NCBI GenBank assembly: GCA_963682025.1
Contig: OY821519.1
Coordinates: 97,925,585 to 97,989,584, forward strand
Length of the DNA stretch: 64,000 bases
From: Cordilura impudica
Taxonomy: Eukaryota; Arthropoda; Insecta; Diptera; Scathophagidae
Reading direction: 5' to 3'
Each line of letters starts with the position of its first letter. Position 1 is the stretch's first letter. This document shows, piece by piece, positions 1 through 10,289 of the stretch. Under the pieces are notes generated by a model that saw only the letters and a program-made list of their open reading frames with translations, did not search any database and was not told where the DNA came from. Both the position numbers and the translations under genes were made by a program.

Positions 1-426
1 TAAAATTATAATTCAACAAATCTCTTCTATGCATGGAGAGTTAATAAACAATCAAATTTTACCTCTTATTAATTTAATTCTACATTAAAAAAAAAAATCG
101 AAAGAATATCTTAAAAATTAAGTCAATTAAAATGTCAGACGAATAATAAAATTTCAAACATTTCAAGTGGCTCTTTGTCATTGTTTTGAATTAAATAATA
201 AATAAAAAAAGAAAACAAAGAAAAAAGGCAAATGAATTAACAAAAAACAAAAACCCCTTATGTACGAGTATGTCTCCGATACAAATAATCGTAATCAAGG
301 TTAGGTAATTTTAAAATTCATTAAATATTTTAAATAATAAAGACATTAACAAGTTTTATGAACAAAAAAAAATAAAATATCATAAATTACTAATTTGTAC
401 GTATGTCTTTGTCATTTACTTTTTAG
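1..426 (+). other. 3' part of an upstream p130CAS intron
   Basis: AT-rich non-coding sequence ending in a pyrimidine-rich tract and an AG acceptor at 425-426, directly before the first visible p130CAS exon. I see no gene or recognisable repeat in it. The exons encoding the SH3 domain should lie further upstream, outside the window. Confidence 0.75.
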
Positions 427-810
427 GGTATTTGTCCTGGTAATCGTTTGAGAATATTAAATTCATATGATTCGGGCTGTTTCTCACCATCACCAGCGTC
501 ATCACCGTGTCCCTCGCTGGCGGCCAGTACGGCCACTTTAAATAGTTCAATTTGTTCGGCAGACATTTATGAAAACATCTCGTTAATCAGTGGCTCCGGC
601 AGTAGTAGCAGTGGCAATGGCAGTGGCAGTGGTTGCATTAGCGCCAGTCAAACATACTTGAACATCACAAACTCCTCAATTACATCAACATCAGCAACAA
701 CGACAACAACAACAACAACAACAAACCTGCATCAACAGCAACAGCAGCAGCTCCAGCAACAGTCACAACGACATGGTACACGAAGGTCATGGCATGTGTC
801 GCCCAACAAG
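427..810 (+). CDS. p130CAS: p130CAS adaptor protein, internal exon A (end of SH3 and start of substrate domain)
   Basis: This exon encodes 128 residues of a Cas-family scaffold, which links integrin/FAK/Src signalling to Crk at adhesion sites. It opens with GICPGNRLRIL, the conserved segment that closes the SH3 domain in Cas proteins (human BCAR1 has a closely similar PGNRLKIL stretch). There follows a low-complexity Ser/Gly/Thr/Gln region with tyrosines in YENI and YLNI contexts, a run of threonines from an ACA/ACG repeat, and a run of glutamines. The last codons read SPNK and join in phase 0 to VITPQ in the next exon. The acceptor is TTTTAG at 421-426 and the donor is AAG|GTAAGT at 811. The length of 384 nt is an exact codon multiple. 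The homopolymeric runs are expected to vary in length. An upstream start was not chosen because the exon is internal; the true ATG is outside the window. Confidence 0.9.
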
Positions 811-1479
811 GTAAGTTTGAGTCAAGTTTAATGTTTTGCAGGCAAACTAACAAGCAAGACCCGCATGTTTTTCTGCACTTTTCTTTTTTTATATTTCCAA
901 AAAAAAACTACTAAAAAAATTTCTTCATTTCACGCTTGGTCTGCGTATGTGATGCAGTTTTTTTTTTTTGTTTTTCCTTTCAACCACATTTCGGAATACA
1001 TCCACAACCGTTTCATGTCTCCTGTTTAGTCTTGTGTGGAGTTTTTTTTCACATATTTTTAAAACGCACTGAATTTGTGTTGTTGTTTATTTTATCACTT
1101 TAAAAAATGACATTTAGTGGGAAAGTTGGAGTTAACAAAATTGAAAAAAAAAATGTTCGACTTTAGAAAACACATGCAGGATTTCTATTTCCCCTCATTT
1201 TTAATATCGGAAATCATAATTTGAAATGAAAAGCTTGAGTTCATATAAACAAAATTAATGTGACCAATTATAGTCCATAATATAAGGGTGATCCTAATAA
1301 AGATCACACAAAAAATTTTCGAAAAATATCTTTTTTCAGATTGTCTCCTCTAAGCTCGACACAATTCTCCCAGCAATTTGTATACTCTGTTTTATAGTGA
1401 GAATCGTCGAGCTCCTTAAAACAGTCATCAACCGCAAACTGCACCTGTACATTTTCGCAAATCTTTTATACCCAACCAT

Positions 1480-1790
1480 TTTTTATACCCTGTACACCAT
1501 TGTGCAGAGGGTGTATACCAGTTTGTCATTCCATTTGTAGCGAATCTAAAAATTAATTTTCGATCTCTTATAACAGTTCGAGTCGATATAGCGATGTCTG
1601 TCTGTTGATATCATGGTCACTCACAAAATAAACTATTTACCCGGTTTAACTTAGGATAACATTGTTTATCATTATTATGAAGAGGTTGGTATTGCAAATG
1701 AGCTAAATCGGTCACGATATGAGCTAATATATGGAGATACTTCTAAAAAAAATGCTAAAAGTCCAGTATATTTATTGTTACTAGCAGATT
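1480..1790 (+). repeat. mini-me-like repeat, family I
   Basis: A palindromic core with TATACCC...GAGGGTGTATA (about 1494-1517) is followed by text also seen in other copies and a short GTCTGTCTGTTG microsatellite near 1598-1610. This is the architecture of dipteran mini-me elements (core plus (GTCY)n). Further copies lie near 4865-5320, 27172-27460, 42050-42470 and, split, at 43585-43611 plus 44378-44640. It interrupts mariner relic 1. Confidence 0.6.
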
Positions 1791-2155
1791 CCAGCCGTCG
1801 AAATTCGAGTGCAAATTCTAGGAAATTTTATTTTTTCATTAAATAAAGATCCTAAAGGTATGCTAATCAATTATAGCCAATTCACAAATCAACACAAAAT
1901 ATGAACTCATTTTTAATACAACACATTACAAATTTAATAAACACACACATAGCATTGTATAATTTTATGTATGTGTTAGTAGCAACTTTAAATACAATTT
2001 ACTCAAAATAGAGGGAAAAATTTAAAAATTTGTAAATCTATAAAGCGGCAAAAAAGTAATACCTTTCAAACAATATACGTTTGGTCAAAATCGGGATAAA
2101 ACGGTAGAACAAAACATCGGTCACACGAAATCACCTAGCGTATTAATATTATAGA
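1791..2155 (-). mobile_element. non-autonomous Helitron, family A, copy 1
   Basis: Read on the minus strand, the element begins TCTATAATATTAATA and ends with a hairpin (about CTCGAATTTCGA), about 10 nt of spacer, and CTAG. It has no terminal inverted repeats and no target duplication; the expected A and T bases flank it. These are the diagnostic Helitron features. The ~365-bp body has no coding capacity, so movement would need a Rep/helicase supplied elsewhere. At least nine copies are in this window, in both orientations. Confidence 0.75.
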
Positions 2156-3333
2156 TATTCCAATAAGATACTAATGTAAAAGTAAACCGTAGTTTTATTT
2201 TTAAATTTACAAATAAAAAATAATCCAAAGGAGCTAAATCTGGCGAATAGGGTGCGTGATGAAGCAATTCGAACTTTAATTCTTTTACTTCGACCATTGC
2301 AATTGCGAAAGTGTGAATTGGTGAAGTGTCTTGATGAAACAATAACTGATTTTCTGCCAAATGCAACTGTTATCTCGATTTCAGCACTCAGCCGCTAGAA
2401 TAAGTTCGCATCATACTCGCCATTGACTGTCTTCCACTTCTTTAAAGATAAATAATTAAAATTATCCCAATGGATACCAAAAAAGAAAATGCAGATGAAA
2501 CTTCCTTTACTATCTTTGAGCTGATTCTCCACTTTCAGTTTACTGTTTAGGCTGTCTCTTCGTCCAGGGTTATATTCAATTCAATTCAAATTCTCGGCTT
2601 TATGGCTTCAAAACATCGTTAAACACTCGATTGTGACATATTTGACTCTCTCACTAGAGTAGAAAATCTAGAAGTTCTCAGCAACAGCAGCGGCCGTTAT
2701 AATATCCAAAATTTGATTCTTATTAGAATATTTTGAGACCTTAGTTAGTCAAATTATTAATGACTAACAGTGTCCGGGTATTAATTTTAAAAAAAGCTAA
2801 TTTTAAAATATTTTTATCTTAATTTGCATAAAATATATTAGTTTAAGGATACTGTTAATAAAAATTGGCAAAAAAAACAACTAATACGGACTTAAAAATA
2901 TACCGGCTAAAAGCTTGTCTATCAAATTTCATCTAACTATATCTTTGTATAATTGCGAACTTTACTTTGCGTAATTTTGATTGATGTTGCTCGATATCGA
3001 ATGCGGCGATTAGCTCCCAGGTTTATGTATATGTGGTGCGCCTGTGTAAAGTATTATTAATAGCTAAAACTTATTAAATATTTTTATCCAAAATTTTCTT
3101 CTTAACACGCTAAGATGAATATATAATTAAAAAATTTTTTTAACTCAATTATTTTATAAAAAAAAAAAATAAATAAAATAAAATATAGAAGAATAAATAA
3201 TAAATATATAAATAATCTAACTCATAAAAAACAAAAGTTTTTACTAAAACTCTTTCTTTCCTTATGCATACGAGTTTGAATCTCTTCGTGACTGTGCATG
3301 ACTTTTAATAAGGGGGAATGGGGTTGCCCCACG

Positions 3334-3354
3334 ACAGACAGACAGACAGACAGA
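3334..3354. repeat. (CAGA)n microsatellite
   Basis: A short perfect CAGA tetranucleotide run. It is the same motif class, read on the other strand, as the (GTCY)n tracts of the mini-me-like elements nearby, but no mini-me body is evident here. Confidence 0.7.
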
Positions 3355-3469
3355 GAGTATGAGTTAAAAGAAAGAGTTTAAAAATCATAAGTTTGCAACA
3401 AATAAATATCAAAACAATTAAGAGAAAACCCGGGTGTTCGATTTTACTCAAAATCAAAAATTACAAAAG

Positions 3470-4795
3470 AAACGGGACTTTTCAAAAAAATATACTTTTT
3501 TAAAAAAGTATAATTTAAAAAGTATTTTTTTTAACACGTACTTTAAAAAACGGTAATTTTTTAAATGTGGAGAATTTTTTTTAAAAAGGTACTTTTTCTA
3601 AAAATGGGTACTGTTTTTCAAAAAGGGTACTTTAAAAAAAGTGTGCTTTACAAAAAGTGCAATTTAAAAATAAGAGTACTTTTAAAAAATTTTGAATTTT
3701 TAACAAAGGGTACTTTGTTTAAAAAAGAGTACTTTTAAAAAAGGGGTACTTTTTTAAAAAGTGTACTTTTTTTAAAAAGATGGTATTTTTTAAAAACGTA
3801 GTTTGTTTAAAGGATACTTTAAAAAAAAGGTATTTCATTAAAAAAAACATGGGTAAAAACGGGTACTTTAAAAAAGGATGCTTTTATAGAAAAAGGATAC
3901 TTAAAAAAAAAAAATACTTTTCTTTTATAAACGGGAAGTGTTCACAAAAGGGGTAATTTAAAAAAGTAATTTGTTTTAAAAGGGGTTTTTTTAAAGATAC
4001 TTTAAGATAAGAGTAATTTTTTTAAGGGCGGGTAATTTTTGAAATAGGTATTTTTCCTAAAATTGGGTATTGTTTTAAAACGGGTACTTTAAAAAACTGT
4101 AATTTAAAAAAGAGTACTTTTTAAAAAAGGGTGTTTTTTTAACAAAAAAAAAAAAAAATCATGTGAGTCCGATCACAGGGGAGATGTGTAAACATCTGGT
4201 AATAAATAAAATGCAGAGAACAGCGACAAAAAGGTTATTACATATCATAAGTTTTTCACCAAACAATCATGTCACACCGATTTTTCTTAATGCTTACATG
4301 TTACGCGTAAGATCTTACACTCACATATTACGCTGTTTTTGTGATTGTATTGTGAATTAGAAATTTACTCCCCTGCGCGTATGGATGTTTACACATCAAA
4401 AATTATTTAAAAAAGGGTCATTTAAAAAAGGATACTTTTTAAAAAAGGGTACTTTTTTTAAAACACAGCGTACTATTTTAAAAAGAGGGTATTCTTATAT
4501 AGTTTTTTAAATAAAAGGCATTTTTCTAAAAAGGTTTATTTTTCAAAAAAGACTACTTTTTTAAGAAGGATATTTTTGAAAAAAGGCTAATTTTTTATGA
4601 AAGGGTTATTTTTTTAAAAAAGAGTATTTAAGAAAATGGTACTTTAAAAAAGGATATTTCTTAAAAAAAATGGTACTTTTTAAAGAGACATACTGTTTAA
4701 ATAAGGGTAGTTTTTTAAATAAAGGGTAATTAAAAAAATGCTTTTGGAGAAAAGGTACTTTTTAAAGAAATGCACTTAAGGAAATGCATTTTAGG
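3470..4795. repeat. divergent tandem array of A-tract/GGGTAC/T-tract units
   Basis: About 1.3 kb consists of dozens of short imperfect units, each a run of A's, then GGGTAC or a variant, then a run of T's, at roughly 18-25 bp spacing. Units are strongly diverged (GGATAC, GAGTAC, GGGTAA), pointing to an old satellite-like expansion. A 250-bp unrelated block at about 4155-4405 splits the array. No ORF is credible in it. Confidence 0.75.
4155..4405. mobile_element. unclassified insertion inside the GGGTAC array
   Basis: Non-repetitive sequence abruptly interrupts the array, with array units resuming on both sides. Both ends carry GATGTGTAAACATC (one copy inverted relative to the other) together with CAGGGGAG-type sequence, although the order of the two motifs differs between the ends. 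This suggests a small TIR-like element, but exact termini and a target duplication could not be fixed. A 65-residue ORF inside has no recognisable similarity. Confidence 0.45.
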
Positions 4796-4864
4796 GATTA
4801 GATTTTTTCTTTCACATTGGCGATTTTCTTTAATACATCGTTATAGCGATAAAAAAATATGTTC

Positions 4865-5320
4865 CAATATTTTTTAGGCTAATGTGACACGTGCAATGTA
4901 ACCATATACACACTCGCATGAAGCAAATGCCACAACTACAATAACTACAACAATAAGAAGAATTACAACATACGAAAAATATCAAACACATTGCACATTT
5001 ATATTTTTTCAAGAGTTTTTTTCACATATTTATTCATATCTCGTGACACTTTGGACCGATTTTGGTGATTTTAAATACCAACTCATTTAGGTTGTTAGTA
5101 AATGGTTTTGTGCAAAAACGGGGAGTCTAACTTAGTTATTGATGATGTGATCGTGATTACCACAGACAGATGGACAGACGTTCTTGGTAAATAAACTTCC
5201 CTTATTATAACGATGAAGAAAATATATGGTTTTGGGGTCTCCAGAATTTATTTCGATGCGTTACAAACGAAATTAAAAACATATTTATACCCTCTGTACA
5301 GTGCTGTGGAGGGTGTAAAA
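4865..5320 (-). repeat. mini-me-like repeat, family I, copy 2
   Basis: Shares with 42050-42470 the stretches around the CAACAA-rich segment, the GACCGATTTTGGTGATTTT-type stretch and the ACAGACAGATGGACAGACG microsatellite. It ends in the TACCCTCTGTACAG...GGAGGGTGTA palindromic core near 5289-5318. Non-coding. Confidence 0.6.
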
Positions 5321-5759
5321 ATTAGATATGTAAAAAATATATTATTAAACACAATTAATGTTAATATCTTTGAAAAACGCATTTAAAGTTTGAGAAATCT
5401 TAGAGTTTAGTCCAAAACAGAAAAAATGTGTTTATATACATTTTATAAGTTTTGGCTTCTTAGGTTCTTAAGTATGTATCTATTTTCATATTAGATAAAT
5501 AATTTCTAAATCGAAGTGAGTAGAATATCGCAGTTATGGCCGCCTTCACAGATACGTGTCGCAGTGCGACGGTGACCAATTTGTTCAATTTCATTGATTT
5601 AATGCCCATGTTTTATAATGTTGTTGTACTAAGAGCGTAAACACAATGCTGTGTTCCACGTTGAGTATTTAAGTTGCGAAAATAATACTGTACAACAATT
5701 TTCAGTGTGATTAAGCTAAAAGTTAATTGCTCTTCTTTTTTGACCAGTATTTGTTATAA

Positions 5760-6131
5760 CTAGCAGATTCCAGCACTCGAAATTCGAGTGCAAATTCTAG
5801 GAAATTTTATTTTTCATTAAATAAAGACCCTAAAGGTATGCTTCACAATTCAACTCATTTTAAATGAAGAAAACAAACTCAACACATTAACACAAATACA
5901 TTAACAAATTTAATAAACACACACATAGCATTTTTTAATTTAATGTATATGTTAGTAGCAACTTTAAACGACCATAACTCCAAAAAATATACCAGACGAT
6001 GAAAATCTGTAAATCTGGGTAAGAGATAAAAAGAAATACCTTTCAAATGATAAATTTTTTGTCAAAATCGGTGTAAAACTGTGAAACTTATATTGGTCAC
6101 AAGAAATCGCCTTGCCTATTAATATTATAGA
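5760..6131 (-). mobile_element. non-autonomous Helitron, family A, copy 2
   Basis: CTAGCAGATTCCAGC, then the inverted repeat CTCGAAATTCGAG, at the left edge. The right edge is TATTAATATTATAGA, the complement of the TC start. Same body as copy 1. Confidence 0.75.
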
Positions 6132-6640
6132 TTTCTTATTTATTGTGTTTTTATAAGAACAATGATATTTTTTTATAGAAGGAAATAATTTCTATTTGAG
6201 AAATTCATTACACTGTGTTGTAAAGTGTTATTACGTATAATACTTCGGACGGGGGCAATAATATTAATTTTTTATTTACATTTGTAGTTGTTTTTTATTA
6301 TTTTTCGATTCAAAGACACAATTTTTCGTTTTCAACATTTTTTAAAAAATAAAAATTATAATAAATTTTTTTCTTATTCTTCCTTTGTAAGGAATAGCAA
6401 ACGATATATTTTTTGTTTGCAAAATTGATGAATTTTAATTAAAATGCGGCAACGTCAAAATTTTAAATGCGACGACAATGAAATAAGTTTTATTTATTTT
6501 CCGCCGAGCATTGCGTTTTTTACTCTCAATCACGTACAAAAAACGCAACGAAAACGAAATTCTATGGTTGTGTTTATACTCTAACTCAATAATTTGATAG
6601 CTGGAGAGCAGATGAACTTGCCTGGCTTTATCATCTGAAG

Positions 6641-6930
6641 GCCTAGTTAGCCCCACGTAACCGTAACCAAACATGTCGGCTATTTTTTTCTGTTACATGA
6701 AAAGCGTTTAGAGCAATAACCGAAATTAACTGTCACGTAAACGGAACGTCTCAATTTGTTGAAAATAGATTTTTGCTACGTTTGTACGTGACATTTGTGA
6801 ATAGCTGATAAAGTTTGGTTAATTTTACACAGCAACATGCTGGTTCGTTTTTAACGTTCTATAACTGCACTAAATGCCAACGTTACATTTACGGTACGGA
6901 TACATTTTAACAACGTGTGGCTAACTAGGC
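6641..6930. mobile_element. MITE with GCCTAGTTAGCC terminal inverted repeats
   Basis: Left end GCCTAGTTAGCCCCACG and right end CGTGTGGCTAACTAGGC are inverted repeats with one mismatch. Subterminal GTAACCGTAACC and GTACCGTAAATG-like motifs also face each other. About 290 bp, no ORF. The flanks give no clear target duplication, so the superfamily is not assigned. Confidence 0.6.
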
Positions 6931-7565
6931 TTTAAGAATTAAATTTCTTAGAGAATATCTTTAACAAAAGTCGATTTACCATCTAGCCTCTAATAATATA
7001 CAAAATAAATTGTAGTAGTTGGTCTCGTTATCTCTGACAGCCTTTAAAATTAGTTCACTTAACCATATTGTTTGGCTCATTAGCAACGCCTTGCAGATTA
7101 AAATTGTGGCGCCTTTTTTGAAATAACATTTGCACATGTCTTTTTTACGAACTACATGCAAGTGAAAGGTGGCTGTTTTAGTTGAAGCGCAAAAAAATTA
7201 AATTATATTTATGCGAATAAGCAAAAAATTGCCTTTGATTCAATTTCATTGAAATTGCACTTGAAATCGTTTATCTTCTTTAATGTAAATGTCAAAATTT
7301 TGTTTGTCTTTCTTGCAATTATGCTTAACGCTATCGGGAGGAAATGCTACGTATGTAAGTATGTAAGTATATACTGTATTTCTCTAGTTGTTGCATGTGC
7401 AAACATGTTCAAAGGAAATTGTTAATTTGAATAATAAATTATGTTTTTTATACAACAAACGAGAATATTTGATGACCAAAAAGATTTAATATGAAGATTT
7501 TTGAAGTGGTTATGTATTTAAACGATTTATATAAAAGAAAGGCTAAAGAATAAAAAAAAAACAAG

Positions 7566-8214
7566 CAATGCGTTCACATCTAAGCAAAATCTAGTATATA
7601 CGAGATTTCGAGCGAAATCTAGCTCATTTTTACTAGATTTCCCATACAAAACAAAATCTAGCTAGTTACTAGATTTGTTTTTTTAATATTGTAGTAGAAA
7701 ATTATAACGCAGTGACTGAAAAGTTGACATTTAAAAACAAAAGCAAAAAGGAAATGAAATGTTAATTATTAACAAAAAAAAAAAAAAAATACGAATCTAT
7801 AATATAAAAATATTTAGTAATTGAAAAGTTATAACTTTTTATACTGACATGTACCGATTCCAATCTGCTAAATAATAATTGTGGAAAATGAATTTGTTTT
7901 TGCTGTTCACACAATACATTTAACAAATGTTGATTTTTTTTCACAAAATTTCTATTTCAGTTTGTGCTTTTTTTCATTTTTGATGCATAATATAATTATA
8001 AAATCTGATCCTTTTCAGAATTTTCCATATTTCCATTTTACTATTGCTTTGTTTATTTTTGGCATTTCTAGTTTATATGTTTTATTTTAATCAGCTGTTT
8101 ATTATTGTGGAAACAAAATCTCACTAAATGTCAAAAAAGTTAGATGTAAACGGTATAAATTTTGAAATATATTTAAACTAAAATCTAGTAGATTTTCCTC
8201 AGATGTAAACGCAC
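7566..8214. mobile_element. TIR element with (A/G)TGCGTTYACATCT ends
   Basis: Left ATGCGTTCACATCTAAGCAA and right AGATGTAAACGCACT are imperfect inverted repeats. Both are followed inward by AAAATCTA-type motifs, and CTAGATTT is repeated several times inside. About 650 bp, AT-rich, without a coding region. It is a MITE by structure; no target duplication could be fixed. Confidence 0.55.
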
Positions 8215-8221
8215 TATAAGA

Positions 8222-8475
8222 AAATTATATTCAGTCTAGCCCGACAACATGATGGCCTATTCCAGATTCTATCATACTGACAATATAAATGCACATAAAA
8301 GTTAAACATAAACGGAATTTACCTGTAGGTATGAACAATTCCATAACGTATGGTATTTTTATATGGGGACTACTAGTACCGAAAAATTTACCGATCATAA
8401 CCACATTTAATAAGGTCACTTATTTAAATCAAAAACATAAATAAACCAAAATTAAGAAAAAATCTATGCAATCAC
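8222..8475 (+). repeat. mini-me-like repeat, family B, 5' part of an interrupted copy
   Basis: Diverged copy of the dominant family of the window. The family consensus is an ACAAGTAAGAAAATTATAG end, a palindromic GTCGGTCTAGACCGAC, several motifs such as TATGGGGACTAGG and ATGGACCGATC, a (GGAC)n microsatellite and a TATACCC core, roughly 0.8-1 kb. Here only the first part is present. It stops at the TIR element starting at 8476, and homology resumes at about 9400. Confidence 0.5.
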
Positions 8476-9399
8476 CCCTGTTCTTGAAACCACTATCACA
8501 AATAAAAACTCGTAAATGAAAAAATTCTTAAATCTACGAGTTTTTTGCTGTTCTCTAATTTCAATAAGAATATTTTTTCTCATTTTAATTCACATAGAAA
8601 AGGCTTTGTGAAATCAAAACAAATGCCCTTTTTTCCTACTAAGCAGGTCTTAAGAGATAAAAAAAGCTAATTGTTATTTAAACTCTAACATGTTTTTTAT
8701 TGAACCTTGTCATTATTTTAAAAAATTAGACATTAATTTTATGAAAAAAAACGATTTTAAAAAACGTCTACATTTTGCGTAATAAGTGGTCGATGTTAAT
8801 AAAACACACTTTTTGCGATGATGCTGTTCTATAACTATAATAAAAACTTTTTATTTGCACAATCTATTTTCCATTATAATTTTTTCAATTATATTCTTTA
8901 TGCACCAATTATTGCAAATAAAGGAATTAAAAAAAATTTTTCATCAAATCACATATTTTTATTTTTTTGCATATGTTCGAAACCGTAGTGATGCCAGTCA
9001 AATCCAATTTATTTGAATATCGAATTTTTTTTTGGTGATGCCTAACTTTTTAAAAATAGAAAAGTCATTTTTAATTGAATGAAATTGAAGAACAAAAACA
9101 ATTAAATGAACAAATAAGTTGTTATTTTAAAAGAAAATATTTTTCTTTATACTTTTTCTATAAATTTAAGAAAAAACATGCACAAAATACTTAAAAGTTT
9201 TTTGTGAAACTGAATAAAGAACCATATGGCACCTCGGTTTCTAGATAACATATGTTCTTAACTCAAACATATGGTTCTTAACTCAAACATATGTTTCCAT
9301 TAAATAAATAAAAAAAGTGGTTTCAAGAAACCCAAAATTTCAATTTCATGTGATTTTAAATTCACTCTTATTCAAATAACAACGTTTCAAGAACAGGGC
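8476..9399. mobile_element. TIR element with CCCTGTTCTTGAAAC ends
   Basis: The 15-bp termini CCCTGTTCTTGAAAC and GTTTCAAGAACAGGG are perfect inverted repeats 0.92 kb apart. The interior is AT-rich, with an internal triple repeat of an ACATATGKTT...TTAACTCAA-type motif near 9250-9295, and encodes nothing recognisable. It sits inside a family B copy, so it is younger than that copy. Confidence 0.65.
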
Positions 9400-10080
9400 T
9401 GAATCTTTGTTTTTTATAGCTTTTATAGGGACTATGGTTAAAAATAATACTACACTGATCATTTTTAAACTGATTAGATATCGACGTTATAAGACGTTAT
9501 AAACCATATTTGGCAAAGAAATATATAAAATAACCTGGATTGGAGTTATATTTTGGCAATGGGTGGGCTTATCATGCATCGAATTTTAATAGCATTCGTG
9601 GTGGGGCCAGTCAGAGGAGCTATATACTGAATCTCATTCAAATATTTATATGTAGAAGGTCTAGACCGACTATACTAATAGGATATAGAAAAAAGGCATT
9701 AACAAAATTTAATTTTTTTGCCTGCAGATATAAAATAGTTCATATTGGATGCTATATTTACATGGGGACTAGGACAAGAAATGGGTAGAAAATACACATA
9801 AAGCAAATATTAGTCGCATTGTTATTAGTTAGTGGCATGCAGATATGAAAAATTTATAACTGATAGTATTTTTTATGGGACTAGGTAAAAAAATGGACCG
9901 ATCATGACCGTATTCTCTTACTTTTCTCAAAAATATATGCAAACCAAATTTTAAAAATTCTATGCGATATTATTGTTTTTTGATACATTTAAGAAGAACA
10001 GAAATCAGCTTTATTGAGCCTTGACTAAAAATTGTCCTTCATGGTGTACTTTTTGACTACTAATTAGTGGGTATAATTAC
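9400..10080 (+). repeat. mini-me-like repeat, family B, diverged copies
   Basis: Contains the remainder of the copy interrupted at 8475 and a second partial copy starting with GGTCTAGACCGACTATA near 9657. The second has the GCAGATATGAAAAATTTAT and TGGGACTAGG...ATGGACCGATCATGACC blocks. Heavily diverged; the short ORFs within are not conserved between copies. Confidence 0.5.
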
Positions 10081-10289
10081 ACTGGTCTACAAATTTAAAA
10101 AAAATTGACTGCAGAAACGAAGCATGCTTTTTAACTAACCTGGGTGCGCTGAATTCGAATCTGGCTATCACGTCTTGTTAATTTTTTATCGCATGCTGGC
10201 AATACTGTAAACCAGTCAATACTGACACTACAATTTCACAATTATTAATTTGACATAGGTCCATATTCATTCTAAATCTTCATAATAGA

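Larger units (their letters stand above)
1285..2660 (-). pseudogene. mariner transposase relic 1, split by later insertions
   Basis: On the minus strand, 2366 to about 2190 reads a mariner-type DDE core with LLFHQDTSPIHT (second catalytic Asp) and APYSPDLAPLDYFLF (third Asp, the D34D pattern). Upstream, around 2640-2400, decayed frames include WKTVNGEYDAN, matching the region between the first and second catalytic residues. The C-terminal end is displaced to about 1459-1320, where the minus strand reads AVDDCFKELDDSHYK and then CVELRGDNLKK, the typical mariner C-terminus. The two parts are separated by a mini-me-like segment and a Helitron (1791-2155), which must be younger. Stops and frameshifts make it non-functional. 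The first catalytic Asp was not found in clear form. Confidence 0.8.

Noticed and set aside
3334..4795. CRISPR-like array
   Set aside because: Units are short, variable and contiguous without spacers; eukaryotic low-complexity sequence.
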